DNA from: Athripsodes cinereus
Taxonomy: Eukaryota > Arthropoda > Insecta > Trichoptera > Leptoceridae
Assembly: GCA_947579605.1 (NCBI GenBank)
Contig: OX388305.1
Span: forward strand, 36,097,542 to 36,161,541
Direction of reading: 5' to 3'
Length of the DNA: 64,000 bases
In this document: in pieces, positions 42,496 through 53,464 of the stretch
Position numbering within the stretch: position 1 is the stretch's first letter
How the letters are laid out: the number at the start of each line of letters is the position of its first letter
Program-made: the position numbers and the translations under genes
Notes under the pieces: generated by a model
The model's input: only the letters and a program-made list of their open reading frames with translations
Database searches by the model: none
Told to the model about the DNA's origin: nothing

Positions 42496-42580
42496 CACTG
42501 AGATTTCACAACGAATCATTGGTACGTACTATCAGATAGGGATCAGAGATAGTACAAACGATACATTAGTACAAATCTAG
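42496..42580. mobile_element. CACTGAG foldback MITE, copy 4, truncated
   Basis: Starts TA|CACTGAG, lacks about 14 bases (the AAAAATACTAACGA part), continues TTTCACAACGAATCATTGGT to ACAAATCTA and stops abruptly where an RTE1 fragment begins. The right arm is absent. Confidence 0.75.
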
Positions 42581-42915
42581 CCACGTGGTTCTTGGACGTC
42601 CGTGCTTCCTCACACCCCTTCTTTCAGATAAATACATCCTCTTCGTAATCCTTTCATTTCGCATTCGCTCAACATGTCCAAACCATCTTAACTTGTTTAC
42701 ACGCATTCTGTCCACAACACTCCTCTCACATCCGCTCATTCGCCTGATATCCTCATTCTTCACTCTATATCAAAATGTTTTACCAACCATTCTTCTCAGT
42801 GAACGCATCTCCACAGCATTTATTCCACTCTCGTCCTTTTTCAGCCACGTCCAAGTTTCGCTTGCATACGTAAGTGTCGGTACCAGAATGGTATTGTGCA
42901 CTAGCATTTTCTTAC
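42581..42915 (-). pseudogene. RTE1 LINE ORF2 fragment
   Basis: Minus strand: LVHNTILVPTLTYASETWTW-like start, then MKNEDIRRMSGCERSVVDRM, RVNKLRWFGHVERMRNERIT and YLSERRGVRKHGRPRTTWL, cut at 42581. Both ends of the LINE are missing, including the usual TATAC tail, so this is not a simple insertion. One frameshift near 42770. Confidence 0.75.
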
Positions 42916-42959
42916 CAACTCAAGTAAAATAACAGATAAACCCTAAAAATAAAATATTT

Positions 42960-43819
42960 GTTATCTTTAAGCAATTTTATTTGTAGATGATTTTCTACCG
43001 CGTAATAAAATGCTGTAGCTATTTACCATTATAGATAATATTGAATAATGAATGCAAAACATTCATAACAAATATAGTATATAATTGTGACAATCATTGG
43101 TAAGTAAATACATTCATTGATAATATGATTAGATGCACGGCTGTGGATTGAAGGAACACCTTGTTGAATGTATTGGGTAAGGAGCATGTGTCTCTGAATC
43201 AATATTGACACATAGCATTGAAGAAGAAGGGACTTTATTCTATAATATACCTATTGTAAAGCCCTAACTCTTTGAATAGGTACCAATACATTTTTCATAT
43301 TAGTGGAGTAATTTTTACGGAATCTTGATGAAAATAGTTAGATACGTAGTGGTTTTAACAAGCATTTAAATTAATAGTCTCATTGAAGTTAGATTTATAG
43401 TTGACAGCCTGGTGGTAGCTAAATTTCTTCTAGATGTTCTTCTAGATGTTCCGTAAATTTCTTCTAAATTTCTTCTATGTTCTATAAAGCGAATATGATT
43501 TTACATTAGTGTTTGTTTGTTTATATTTACTTTTATGAATGCCGATGTTTTTACCAATGTGATTGATTTGACATATATATATACACCCAATTTTCTTATT
43601 CTCCCTGTACCTTTTTTTTAGAATTTAGTATTTGTAATTTATCAATTTGCCATTTGTGTACCTACATGTTTTTGTAATTTCAATTGATGTTTGTACTTAC
43701 ACCGTAATTCTGTTTGATGTTTTTTACTTACTGTGTAGAGTCTTGATTGGTTTACGTGTTGTAGATATTTATTGTTGTTGTATTATATTGTGAGATAAAC
43801 TGTATGACTCTGTTACAAT
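42960..43819. other. No gene; possible LINE 3' UTR near 43540-43819
   Basis: 43430-43490 holds a short local repeat (AAATTTCTTCTAGATG, GTTCTTCTAGATG, AAATTTCTTCTA). 43540-43819 is T-rich and leads into AAAAT repeats, like a LINE 3' end, but no coding part was found. Confidence 0.35.
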
Positions 43820-43945
43820 AAAATAAAATAAAATAAAAAATAAAATAAAATAAAAAATAAAATAAACAAAATTAAAAAATTAACCATTTATATAGCTCTA
43901 TTCTAAGATCATAAATAAAATAAATAAATAAAATAAAATACTTTG
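43820..43945. repeat. (AAAAT)n low-complexity run
   Basis: Runs of AATAAAATAAAATAAAA with interruptions, ending near 43945. Probably the tail of a LINE on the plus strand. Confidence 0.7.
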
Positions 43946-44786
43946 ATCATACACTTTGATCAAAATGTCTAAGATTGATTTTATCCTTTAAAATTGTTCT
44001 CATTTCTAAGGTTTGAGAGTGTACCAAATGTTATTGAAAATTTCATGCACTTTAATAATTTAAAAGCAAGATAGATAATCAAAAGAAATTTTTCTTTGTT
44101 CTTTTAAAAGAATCCCATTCTAATATTATAGTGTTCTACAAAGCGAAAAACAGTTTTGAAATGATATAAATCTGAGTCAGGTCTTCATTCATATTATTAT
44201 TTACAACTTTATTCCTGATAGAGTTACCAATGTAAACAAGCACATGTTTCCTTGGATTAGTACCTAAACAGTACATACCTACTTATCTCATCTTTAATAT
44301 ATATTATTTTATCCATATTATGGACTTATGTTTGCTGTCTTGATGTCAGAGGAGATTATATTTATGAATTGACATTTGTAATATTACTAACACTATTTTG
44401 AACATACATATTTCCTTTTATGCTGAAAAACAAATTGATATTTTCAAAAAAGCTGGTTTTTGCGCTGTTTTGGTTTACGAATGCGATTACCTAAATTCCC
44501 CTTATCCCCCACTCTCCCGTTTTTGGAGCGCTGATATATTTTTTGTTTTGACAATAGCCTACTGCGTGTTCTTGTTTTTGTTTTAAAATTGTTATGGTAA
44601 GTGAATTTGATGAACTCATTTCATGTTTTTTTGTTGTTGTCCTTTTTATAGATTTGTAAATAGATAGACTTGTAATATCCGCAAACTTCATTGGTCAAAT
44701 ATTGGTGTAATGTACTAGTTTGTAATACGTACCTAATGAGTATATTAAAAAATAAAATTTTGTAAAAAAATTTGTAATACGTACCT
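43946..44786. other. No gene; duplicated 26-bp word before the next LINE
   Basis: The word TTTGTAATACGTACCTAATG plus AGTATATT occurs at 44719-44746 and again at 44770-44798. The second copy ends with the target duplication of the LINE at 44799-45068. No gene. Confidence 0.5.
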
Positions 44787-44798
44787 AATGAGTATATT

Positions 44799-45068
44799 GG
44801 GACATGGAAAACCCTAAATCGACTGAGATCTGGTGTAGGAAACTGCCGCGACAATAGAGAACGATGGGGTTTCCTACAGGACGAATCCGGAGCATGTGAC
44901 TGTGGTGCAGCACAGACTATGCCACACTTGTTGGAATGTCCATTGTGCCCTGTCACTTGCACTATGGAGGATATTTTTGACGCATCTCCACCTGCTGTGC
45001 GTTTTGCGCAGTACTGGAGATCAGTTTGATGGGTTTTTTTCTCTGGGTTTCGACACGATAAATAAATA
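44799..45068 (+). mobile_element. 5'-truncated LINE with 12-bp target duplication
   Basis: Flanked by AATGAGTATATT at 44787-44798 and 45069-45080. Ends in ATAAATAA repeats. Contains an intact coding end. Confidence 0.8.
44805..45029 (+). pseudogene. LINE ORF2 C-terminus, uninterrupted
   Basis: Frame WKTLNRLRSGVGNCRDNRER, WGFLQDESGACDCGAAQTMP, HLLECPLCPVTCTMEDIFDA then SPPAVRFAQYWRSV and stop. The C-x-C-G-x2-Q-T-x2-H-x3-E-C-P motif marks the end of a Jockey-like LINE protein. No frameshift or stop in 75 codons, suggesting a young copy; everything upstream was lost at insertion. Same group as 1396-1615. Confidence 0.8.
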
Positions 45069-45239
45069 AATGAGTATATTTTGCTTGGTTAATAAATACA
45101 ATAAAAATATTTCAACAAAAGGAAAAAGTGTAAAATTGGTAATAGTTTAGGTATTTGTTTTTTTTAAACGAGAGGATAAAAGAAAATGATCAAACTAAGT
45201 GAGATTTGTGGAATGAAATAAGCTACCATCTAATAGAAT

Positions 45240-45630
45240 AATAAGTAAAACTTTTGCGAGATAGAGTAAAGAATGAGAATATCAGGAGAATGAGTGGATG
45301 TGAGAGGAGTGTTGTGGACTGAATGCGTGTAAACAAGTTGAGATGGTTTGAACATGTTGAGCGAATGCAAGATGAAAGGATGACGAAGAGGATGTATTTA
45401 TCTGAAAGAAGGGGTGTGAGGAAGCGTAGATGTCCAAGAACCACGTGGCTTGAGCACGTGGACCAAATTCTTAAGGTCGGACGCGTGTTGAGTATGAGAA
45501 ATCGGCGTGCATGTATGAGAAACTGGATGAATGTAGAGGAAGCGAAAGAAGTCTGTAAGGATAGATCTATAGTTCCGTTCTCTCTGCCTACCCCTCCTGG
45601 GACATGGTGTGAGGGTATAGTATAGCATAG
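45240..45630 (+). pseudogene. RTE1 LINE ORF2 C-terminus and 3' end
   Basis: Reads LRDRVKNENIRRMSGCERSV, stop in place of R, then MRVNKLRWFEHVERMQDERM, TKRMYLSERRGVRKRRCPRT, TWLEHVDQILKVGRVLSMRN and RRACMRNWMNVEEAKEVCKD. A small deletion after DRSI shifts frame before the GGGACATGGTGTGAGGGTAT end and ATAG-type tail. Confidence 0.8.
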
Positions 45631-45659
45631 TAAAACCTTTGTGTGTCAATGGGGAATTC

Positions 45660-46297
45660 ATCTATAAGACAGAATGATCTAAGACATTTATTTCAGTTAC
45701 GTCGTTACAACTTCAAATTTGAAAGAATAATGGGATAGATAGCATATATTTTTTTCTAATAAAAGAAATCTAAACTTTCTCTAATATATCTTTTACACGA
45801 TTTTTAAATGAAGATTAATATTCATTTCATCTATTTCATTTTAAAGTTGGCTTTTATGTTATAAGGAAACTTCAAAAAACAAAATACAAGTAGTTATTTT
45901 TAAAATATTTTATTGAGTAGGTATATAAAAGTATGAACAAATTATAATAATAAAAATATTCATAAATATCACTTGAATGATGTAAAGGTAGGTACTTAAC
46001 GTATCCGTCTTGTTGTAACATTTGCACGTGTTTTAAGTGGAGCACTCACCACGTGGTCAAATCAATGGAGTCCTTTGATTAACAAAACATAAATACATAA
46101 TACATATTATAATAAACGTTATGCGCATGTTTAGTATTGCGCAGTGCGCAGTGGAAATTCGTTTGATTCATTGTCATAGCATAGAGGATATGAAGGAAGG
46201 AGGGAGAGAAGTTATTTCAATTGATCTTTTTCCAGGTGGATTTTATTTACTTACATCAATGATGAAATACTAGGTTGATGATCTTATAGGAAAGAAC
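45660..46297. other. No feature recognised
   Basis: AT-rich; one CACGTG E-box near 46025 and ACCACGTGG near 46049 are noted but not interpretable alone. Confidence 0.4.
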
Positions 46298-46305
46298 GTA
46301 CTATA

Positions 46306-46794
46306 CAAGAGGTTCCCAAACTTTTTTCTCGTAGACCACTTCCAAAATTTTGGTGGTTCCGATGGACCCCCTGCATTTCTAACCTCCCCCTCCCCCCGAT
46401 AGTAATTTAAAATATTTCATAAGCTCCTCGGTTTTTTACAGATTTTTTCTCACAGTAGATACCTTTTTCTGCAATGTAAAATGTAACTGGTATTTGTACC
46501 GCCTATTGTTTACGTAAATACCGGATACTTTAAAATTATTACGTGTTTAATTTCTACCCCCCACCCCCCCTGCAGAATTTTCAAATTGGTATCGGAATTT
46601 GAGATATTTCAAAATCTCCTCGGTTTTCTTAAAGAATATTTACTCGAATCATAAAGTATCTGGTACTTTTACCGAATATCCAATACTTTCACTATGGATT
46701 CGTGAACCCCCATTTTTTCGTCACGCCAACGTAGACCCTCTTCGAGTATCCCGTGGACCCCTGGGGGTCCACCTGGACCACTTTGGGAATCACT
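46306..46794. mobile_element. hAT-like element, 489 bp, 8-bp duplication
   Basis: GTACTATA flanks it at 46298-46305 and 46795-46802. Ends AAGAGGTTCCCAAAC and (complement) AGTGATTCCCAAAGTGGTCC are the (C)AGTG.TTCCCAAA type of hAT termini. The interior holds two diverged parallel blocks (CTCCTCGGTTTT at 46423 and 46617), which also resemble 51340-51540. No transposase frame. Confidence 0.8.
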
Positions 46795-47084
46795 GTACTA
46801 TAATACACTATTAAAGTAGATACACAATACTAAACTTACATATTATAGAAGGGGAGATAAGTAATACAAAGAATCAAGTTGGTTAATGGTGGTGACTACC
46901 TGTTTTCATTGAAATGACTGTGTACTTGTACATATAGGTGCCTACTTACAATGAATATGACTCAGAGTACATAGGTACACCTAATTGAAAGCAATGTTTC
47001 AATAGACTCTCTTTGTATCAAATATTTAGTTGTACTGTAATGAGGCTCAGATCAGGTTAAAAGAAAAGCAGAATTTTAAGGCGC

Positions 47085-47740
47085 GTTCACACTTGTTCAC
47101 TTTCAGTGATCACTCCGGATGATCCTCCAAGATGAAAAGGTGTGAATAGGCGTTTCATCAATAGTGATCACTAGCGATGACGGTGGAAAGAGATTACCAC
47201 TCGTCATAATTTTGATGAAAGGTCCTTTCACTAAACGACCATAAACAAGTTTTATCTTATTATTTGTTTAATTCTCTATGACTTTGTATTGAATGTCAGA
47301 ATCATGAACAAAATTATTATGCAGTCGAAAGTTATATATTTTTTTTTTAAAAAAGATATATCTGGGTTTGTCACAAACCCAAATACAACCTTATACACCT
47401 TTCACACTAAGCTAAAAGCTTGTGCCGTGAAAGGGGAGTTTGCCGGGACCTGGGATCGAACCACGGACCCCTTGTTCTGAAGGCCGAGACTCTACCTCCA
47501 GGCTACCGACGAAATATTAATTTATTATAAGTGTTATTTTTCATTTTTGAATTTGTTTAATTATTTTTATACGAAAATACGTCAAACTACATACAACATG
47601 AGTGAGAGTGTTGACATGGCAGTGAAAGCATAGGATGAACAAATGTGAACAGACGTGTTCACTTTCGATGTACAGGTTTGACCCTGACACTCTGGATGAT
47701 CATCCAAAGTAAAGCAGTGTGAATGCTACTTGTTGATGAG
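47085..47740. mobile_element. TIR element, GATGATCATCC family, copy B
   Basis: Left GCGCGTTCACACTTGTTCAC and right (complement) CATTCACACTGCTTTACTTT, followed inside by GGATGATC words on both sides. Aligns inverted with 33434-33826. Interrupted by a SINE2 at 47340-47515. Confidence 0.6.
47340..47515 (-). mobile_element. SINE2 copy inside TIR element B
   Basis: Minus strand: CGTCGGTAGCCTGGAGGTAG, B-box GGTTCGATCCCAGG, body AAGCTTTTAGCTTAGTGTGA, terminal hairpin TGGGTTTGTGACAAACCCA, T/A-rich tail. Absent from copy A, so it inserted after the family spread. Confidence 0.75.
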
Positions 47741-47744
47741 TTGC

Positions 47745-48486
47745 AAGTATGAAAATGATATAACATGCTACTAACACAGTGTAATGTCAGAGCAGATAAA
47801 AAAAACAGTTGTAAAAAGAAAAGGTTCTTACCTATACATTATACAAATAAACTTTAAGATATATTGACTGTCTATTACCTCTAATACCTTTACACAAGCC
47901 TTGTCCTCATGATGTACAATACCTATTTGTATGTATTATTAATGATAATCCATGTATTAATTGACTGCTGGTAACAATACCAGGTGTATGTACCTATACA
48001 AATGTAGTTGTATGAAATAAATAAATAAATTTAATTATTTTCTATTTCCGTATCCTAAATGATTATTCCTGTGTATCTTGTTTGGCATAGTATAAGGAGA
48101 GGAGTAAATACCAATAATTTCTTCTTTGAATTACTTTAAACGAATCGTCATACTGTAAAAATATCTCTTCTTTAGAACACGTCTGTCCTAAAAAAAATGT
48201 TCTTAGATGATATTCAAAAATAAATTAAATATTAAAATAATAAAATACTACCCTTGAAAATGTCTACAACTCTGTGAATGAAAACGTATCAAATCAAAAC
48301 AAATGTTTTTCTACTATATTGATTTTTATTGACAAAGTCGTCATTCCTTGACAATGTCCATGAAAGATGAAAGACGTTTCTTTCAGGAAAAATCAAAAAC
48401 GTAGATTCTTTAAAATTTCATTATGAATTTATTATACTACATAAAAACCGACACAGTGAACCGAAAACATTAGAATTTTAAAATAA
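47745..48486. other. No feature recognised
   Basis: AT-rich; a short AAAT run near 48020. No gene supported. Confidence 0.5.
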
Positions 48487-48955
48487 TATGTATACTATAC
48501 TATACTATACTATACTATACTATACTATACTATACTATACTATACTATACTATACTATACTATACCCTCACGACATGTCCCAGGAGGGGTAGGCAGAGAG
48601 AACGGAACGCCATATAGATCTATCCTAACATACTTCTTTCGCTTCCTCTACATTCATCCAGTTTCTCATACATGTACGCCGATTTCTCTTACTCAACACG
48701 CGTCCGTCCTTAAGAATTTGGTCCACGTGCTCAAGCCACGTGGTTCTTGGACGTCCGCGCTTCCTCACACCCCTTCTTTCAGATAAATACATCCTCTTCG
48801 TCATCCTTGCATTCGCTCAAGATGTCCAAACCATCTCAACTTGTTTACACGCATTCTGTCCACAACACTCCTCTCACATCCGCTCATTCTCCTGATATTC
48901 TCATTCTTCACTCTATCTCGCAACGTTTTACCAACCATTCTTCTCGGTGAATATT
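48487..48955 (-). pseudogene. RTE1 LINE C-terminus with long (TATAC)n tail
   Basis: 48490-48565 is a run of about 15 ACTAT units, then the RTE1 end (CCCTCACGACATGTCCCAGG) and on the minus strand CMRNW-, LSKRNRRTCMRNWMNV-, GRPRTTWLEHVDQILKDGRV and MSGCERSVVDRMRVNKLRWF-type residues, ending near TEKNGW at 48950. A short deletion near 48808 removes part of VERMRDER. The long tail suggests a younger copy. Confidence 0.8.
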
Positions 48956-49192
48956 TTAAAATATTATTGTGAAAATTTGAAAGCTTTCTATATTCGTATC
49001 TTAGAAATAATAAAATAGTTCTCTATAAGCTAAATAGATACCCAATACCTATATATCTACCCGATGTCTTTTCACGATTATTAATGAATTGCTTAAGTGC
49101 GCCGCATACAATTACTATTATGTACCTATACTTATAGATAACATGATGAAAACTAATGTGGTTGAGTGTAGATAATAAGGCAATATTTTAAC

Positions 49193-49296
49193 ACTTTGGT
49201 TCAACTACTTAAAACCATACGATGATTAATGTTCACAGGTCTATCAGCGAAAGCCGCCTCGCCGCGCCGCCCCGCGCCCGGGTGTTAAACCAAAGT
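49193..49296. repeat. GC-rich block between 13-bp inverted repeats
   Basis: ACTTTGGTTCAAC at 49193-49205 pairs with GTTAAACCAAAGT at 49284-49296 (one mismatch). The core 49250-49282 is almost pure G+C (CGCCTCGCCGCGCCGCCCCG), extreme for this window. Possibly a short MITE; no target duplication seen. Confidence 0.5.
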
Positions 49297-49573
49297 ACTT
49301 TGCCAGACTTGTGCATATTATTATTATGTACAACAGATAGCTATCTAATATAGTACACACATATTGCAAATCAATACAAGATTAATAGGTAAATAAACAT
49401 TAATTTTACAATATTTCAAACGATGTTATTGAATTTCTTTTCCATTTTCTACAAAATTATAATAAAACTTAGACTGTGTATTAGTGATGTAACGAATGTG
49501 TGATTTTGGATATTCGCGAATGCTAATGCGAATAATATTTGTTGCCGACATTCGCGAATACGAATGCGAATAA

Positions 49574-51309
49574 TAAATAAATAAATAAATAAATAAAGCT
49601 TTATTGGCATCAATATTTATGTGTACATGTTTTGTTCCAATAAACTACCAAAAGGCGGGCTTATCGCATATGCGATTTCTTCCAGCCAACCCGAAAAAAT
49701 AAAAAAAATAAAACAATATATAAAAATAAAATAATAAAAAAAAATAAACATATAGATAAAAGTATATAAAAACAAGATGCTAAAATAAAAACTACAAATG
49801 AAATATGTAATAAAAACAAGATAAAATATAAAAAGCACACATACAACAAGAGTAGGAAGGGAAAGGGAAAGGGGAAAAGGAGAGGTTCTGCTCGGCGTAA
49901 TTATTACGCGAAAGTTTAAAAAAGTAAAAAAATTAAATCAAAAAATGTGTATGAAGACTAGAGACAATTAATTTGTTTACGAAATGAATATAATGTTGAA
50001 GAAGTACGAACCTTATGTGGGAGTCTGTTCCAAAGCCTCGCACCATGAACAGTAAATGAATCCGTATAAAAACTAGAATGATGAGGTGGGATGGATAGAA
50101 GATTATTTGTAGCTGAACGAAGTGACAAACCGTGTGATTGTAAGAAGACAAATCTTTCCTTTAGATAAGAGGGTGCGACTGGATCAAAGAGAATTTTAAA
50201 AAGAAGAGAGAGAATATGAACATCTCTACGCTGGGCTATTGTCTTCCAGCCAAGGCGCTGCCGGAATTCAGAAATGTGATCACGCTTTTTTAGACCAAAG
50301 ATATACCGAATACATGAATTCTGAAGACGTTCCAGCTTATTCAGCGCCTCAACTGAGAGATCTAAGTAGCATACATCTGCATAGTCAAATAAAGGATGAA
50401 TTAAGGATTGAACGAGAAGTTTTTTTGTGTCAATAGGAAGAAAGTTTTGAAGTCTTTTAAGCGAATGTAAAGAAGCAAATACCTTTTTACTGACTTCATT
50501 AATCTGCCTCCACCAGGACAACCCGTTATCAAAGTATATACCTAAATTTTTGACTGTATCAGCGAAGGGAATAATGGAATCGTTTAAGATCAAAGATGGC
50601 AAAGGGGCGAGATTGAGAGACGTCAAAAGCCTGGAACTACCTATAATGATTGCTTGGGACTTTGAAGGATTAACAAGTAGTCCATGCTCCCTACACCACG
50701 AACTAATATATTGGAGGTTTTGGTTCATGATTTGAAAAGAAGAAACAATGTTATCCAGATCAAAATGAATATAGAGTTGGAGATCATCTGCGTAAAGATG
50801 GTAGGATCCACAAAGCTGGTGAGTGATAGTATTAATGAAGACTGAGAAAAGCAAAGGAGAAAGAATTCCGCCCTGCGGTACACCTGCACGCAAATCAGTC
50901 CAGTTGGAGGTTTGAGTTGATAAACACACTCTCTGCCTTCTACCTCTGAGGTATGAGTTTAACCATTCCAAGGCACCTCCTTTAATATTGAGAGACTCCA
51001 ATCGAGCCAAAAGAAGATCATAATCAACACAGTTAAAAGCGTTACTAAAATCTAGCAACGTCAGCAAAGTAAGTTTCCTCCCTTCCATAGCGAACCTTAT
51101 ATCTTCTGAAATTTTAAGCAGGGCAGTAGCTGTACTATGGCCCTTACGAAAGCCGGACTGAAATCGATCCAGAGAGTTGTGAGATAGAAGATAGTCATTA
51201 AGTTGTTGATAAATTAACTTTTCCATTATTTTAGATAGAAAGGGTAGGACTGAAATAGGCCTAAAATCCTTGGCTGAAGATGGGGAACCAACCTTGGCTA
51301 ACGGAATTA
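49574..51309 (-). mobile_element. 5'-truncated CR1/L2-like LINE
   Basis: The minus-strand element runs from about 51309 to an ATTT-repeat tail at 49574-49598, with the ORF2 remainder at 49958-51309 and a 3' UTR of about 380 bp. It interrupts GCGAAT-rich hAT sequence. Confidence 0.8.
49958..51309 (-). pseudogene. LINE reverse transcriptase, N-terminally truncated, frame intact
   Basis: The frame is open from NIIPLAKVGSPSSAKDFRPI through the methionine at 51224-51226 to the stop. Counting from that methionine: motif A is LLDFSNAF (D59), motif B GVPQGGILSPLL (115-126), motif C YADD (145-148), then VNPSKSQAIIIG and NLGIYFD. The C-terminus HGARLWNRLPHKVRT fits CR1/L2-like LINEs. All RT catalytic aspartates are present, but the endonuclease and the first RT blocks are missing, so it is not autonomous. 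About 440 codons without a stop point to a recent insertion. Confidence 0.9.
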
Positions 51310-51659
51310 TATTTGCCGAATAGCGAATATTGACTTGCTTAAATTTCTACAATTGGTCAAACAATAAAATTTCTACCCCCCCGTCGTCGAATTTTCAAAA
51401 TGGTATAGGAATTTAAAATATTTCAAAACTCCTCGGTTTTCTCAAATAATATTTTCTTGTAGTACCTTTTTCTACAATGTACCGGGTAAGTATCTGGTAC
51501 TTTTACCGAATTACCGATACTTTATTACCAAAATAATATTCGCAAAACATTCGCATATTTTTTTGCGAATACGAATGCGAATGCGAATACTTTGAAATAT
51601 GCGAATATTCGCGAATGCGAATATTCGCGAATGCGAATACGAATATGACTTAAGATGAC

Positions 51660-52060
51660 CGGAGTGTTAGCTACCTACGGTTTTTTTTTAATTATTTTGT
51701 CGCACATGTTGGATGATAGCTGATCTCTGAAAGATTTACGTTTTTTCAGTACGTTATATATGTACTTATTGTCTGGGTTGTGCTTACAATTGAATAAATA
51801 AATATATTTAAAAAAACTATAAAGATTTTATTCAAATCTTATAGTCTAATAGCCTGATGGCTTTTGTCATAGAAACCGCTTACTCTTAAAATACAACTGT
51901 GAGCTTTCGTTGAATGACTTTTTGTGTTCAGTTTTTTACCTATTTATCTATAATACTTTTACATAACATATTTGAAGAGCTTTATTAAACTTTGTAGGTG
52001 TTCTATGCATCAAGTGTTCGCGAAGTAAAGTGGTTAAATTTTATACATTTGGCACGTTTT
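51660..52060. other. No feature recognised
   Basis: AT-rich flank between the hAT-like element and a SINE. Nothing supported. Confidence 0.45.
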
Positions 52061-52063
52061 TTT

Positions 52064-52306
52064 TATAACATACATAGACAATTCACACAGATCGAGCTAG
52101 TCTTAAACTAAGATTAATCTTGTATTGAGTACTAACGCGACGATACACTCATATATGTACAATGCACTAAACATATATACATGTAATACTCAGATCCAGA
52201 ACAACTTGCAAAAGGTCATTCTTCATTTTGCCCTGGCCGGGAATCGAACCCGGGACCTCGTGTCTCAAAGGCAAGAGCGTTTCCTCCGCGCCCCACCGGC
52301 CGACAA
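52064..52306 (-). mobile_element. SINE1 copy
   Basis: Minus strand: GGTGGGGCGCGGAGGAAACG head (A-box damaged), GTCCCGGGTTCGATTCCCGG and the CCAGGGCAAAATGAAGAATG body. Tail TTATGTA-type near 52066. Confidence 0.75.
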
Positions 52307-52679
52307 CTTTGTACTTATTTATTCTTTACTGAAAATCTAATTAACAGATAATTGACGCCTTCCATAATTCATAACTGTCAGCAAACAACCTTATTTAAAA
52401 TATCATGACATCAGAACTGGAATATTGTCAGTGAATTTATTGCATATTGCAAAATCTTTTCTATTCGTACCATAAATAATGACGATAAAACTCGTAAGTA
52501 TAGATTATGAATATTTAATTTTTTAATCTTTATTATGCACATCGATTACAAACAGTTTTATCGAGAAATACTTTGAAATTGAATACGATCAATATTACCA
52601 GAAAAACTAAAATAATAATAACTAATTTGAATGTATACCTTTTATGTAATCGTTTTTAATCAATGTACAGTAAAGAATG

Positions 52680-53020
52680 AATAAATAAATAAATAAATTA
52701 TTATTATCGCTCTCAACGCTCCTCTCGGGAGCACAGGGCAGAGACCAGTTTCCTCCATTCAGAGCGTTTCTGCGCCAATTGAATATGTCACAAATGATGC
52801 TGTGCGCCGATGCACTAGGCAGAAATCTGTAATCTCCGTAATACAGGAGAGACGATGGTCCTGGCTGGGACATGTTCTAAGAATGCCCAATGATAGTTGG
52901 CCAAAAAGAGCACTGTTCTTCCGTCCGCAAGGGTTCCGTCGGCCCGGGAGTCCCTATTTCACAATACACCGTTCCTATGACAACGACATCAGAGCGCATG
53001 TCGTGGAAAGAGAAATGTAA
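52680..53020 (-). mobile_element. RTE2 LINE with 5' inversion
   Basis: 52680-52785 is the RTE2 3' end on the minus strand (TCAACGCTCCTCTCGGGAGC, AGCGTTTCTGCGCCAATTG, with an AAATAAAT/ATT tail at the low end). At 52783 it joins the upstream RTE2 part in plus orientation (AATATGTCACAAATGATGCT, EISVIQERRWSWLGHVLRMP-like, up to SYDNDIRAHVVERE). Inverted 5' part plus forward 3' part is the outcome of twin priming. Confidence 0.75.
52802..53020 (+). pseudogene. RTE2 ORF2 fragment in the inverted part
   Basis: Frame QKSVISVIQERRWSWLGHVL, RMPNDSWPKRALFFRPQGFR, RPGSPYFTIHRSYDNDIRAH. Same residues as in 37330-37584. Ends at the outer limit of the inverted segment. Confidence 0.75.
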
Positions 53021-53149
53021 ATCATCTTAATCGTAAAACTTGTCTTCTGTAAGATTAATACTAAATTAAGTTTTATTTTATTTCTATTTTTTGTTGTTGT
53101 TTTACTTATTATTTGTTATGAGCAAAAGTACGTGTAAACAATAATGAAA

Positions 53150-53284
53150 CTATCCCTCAAAGCACGAGCTCTGCTCATATTTGAGGGAATGAATTGTTTT
53201 GCTTACTGTATAATTATAAGTAAATGATTGTTGTTGTAAATTGTGTAATTATCAATTAATAAATATATTTGAATTTGAATATTC
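53150..53284 (+). mobile_element. LINE 3' UTR with stem-loop, copy 2
   Basis: CCCTCAAAGCACGAGC and GCTCATATTTGAGGG form a stem-loop at 53154-53187; the tail ends ATTTGAATTTGAATATTC. Same family as 38022-38330 in opposite orientation, with a shorter spacer between stem-loop and tail. Confidence 0.6.
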
Positions 53285-53464
53285 AATACTTTACCTTTGT
53301 AATTATTTAATTATTTTTCTACATGACTGTTTTCTACTTTATATTTTTCTTTTAGGTGTAATTATTGTTTTTTCTTCATGTAAACGTGTATTAACACAAA
53401 TAAATCCATGTTTGCATTTATGAGATATTTATGAATAGTATTTTTTGTATGTACCTAACTATTG

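Larger units (their letters stand above)
49492..51650. mobile_element. hAT-like element (right end lost) hosting a LINE
   Basis: Left end TAGTGATGTAACGAATG and ATTCGCGAATGCGAAT words on both sides of the LINE (49520-49573 and 51545-51650) show that the LINE landed in a hAT-type element. The interior 51340-51540 resembles the hAT at 46306-46794. No right terminal repeat was found. Confidence 0.55.

Noticed and set aside
43820..43945. Possible CRISPR-like or regulatory repeat
   Set aside because: Simple AAAAT microsatellite without spacers; typical LINE tail.
46020..46055. CACGTG E-box pair as a promoter
   Set aside because: Two short palindromes without TATA, initiator or a downstream gene are not enough.
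49617..49849. Hydrophobic minus-strand frames resembling membrane proteins
   Set aside because: They arise from A-rich LINE 3' UTR read on the opposite strand; both frames look hydrophobic only because of T-rich codons.
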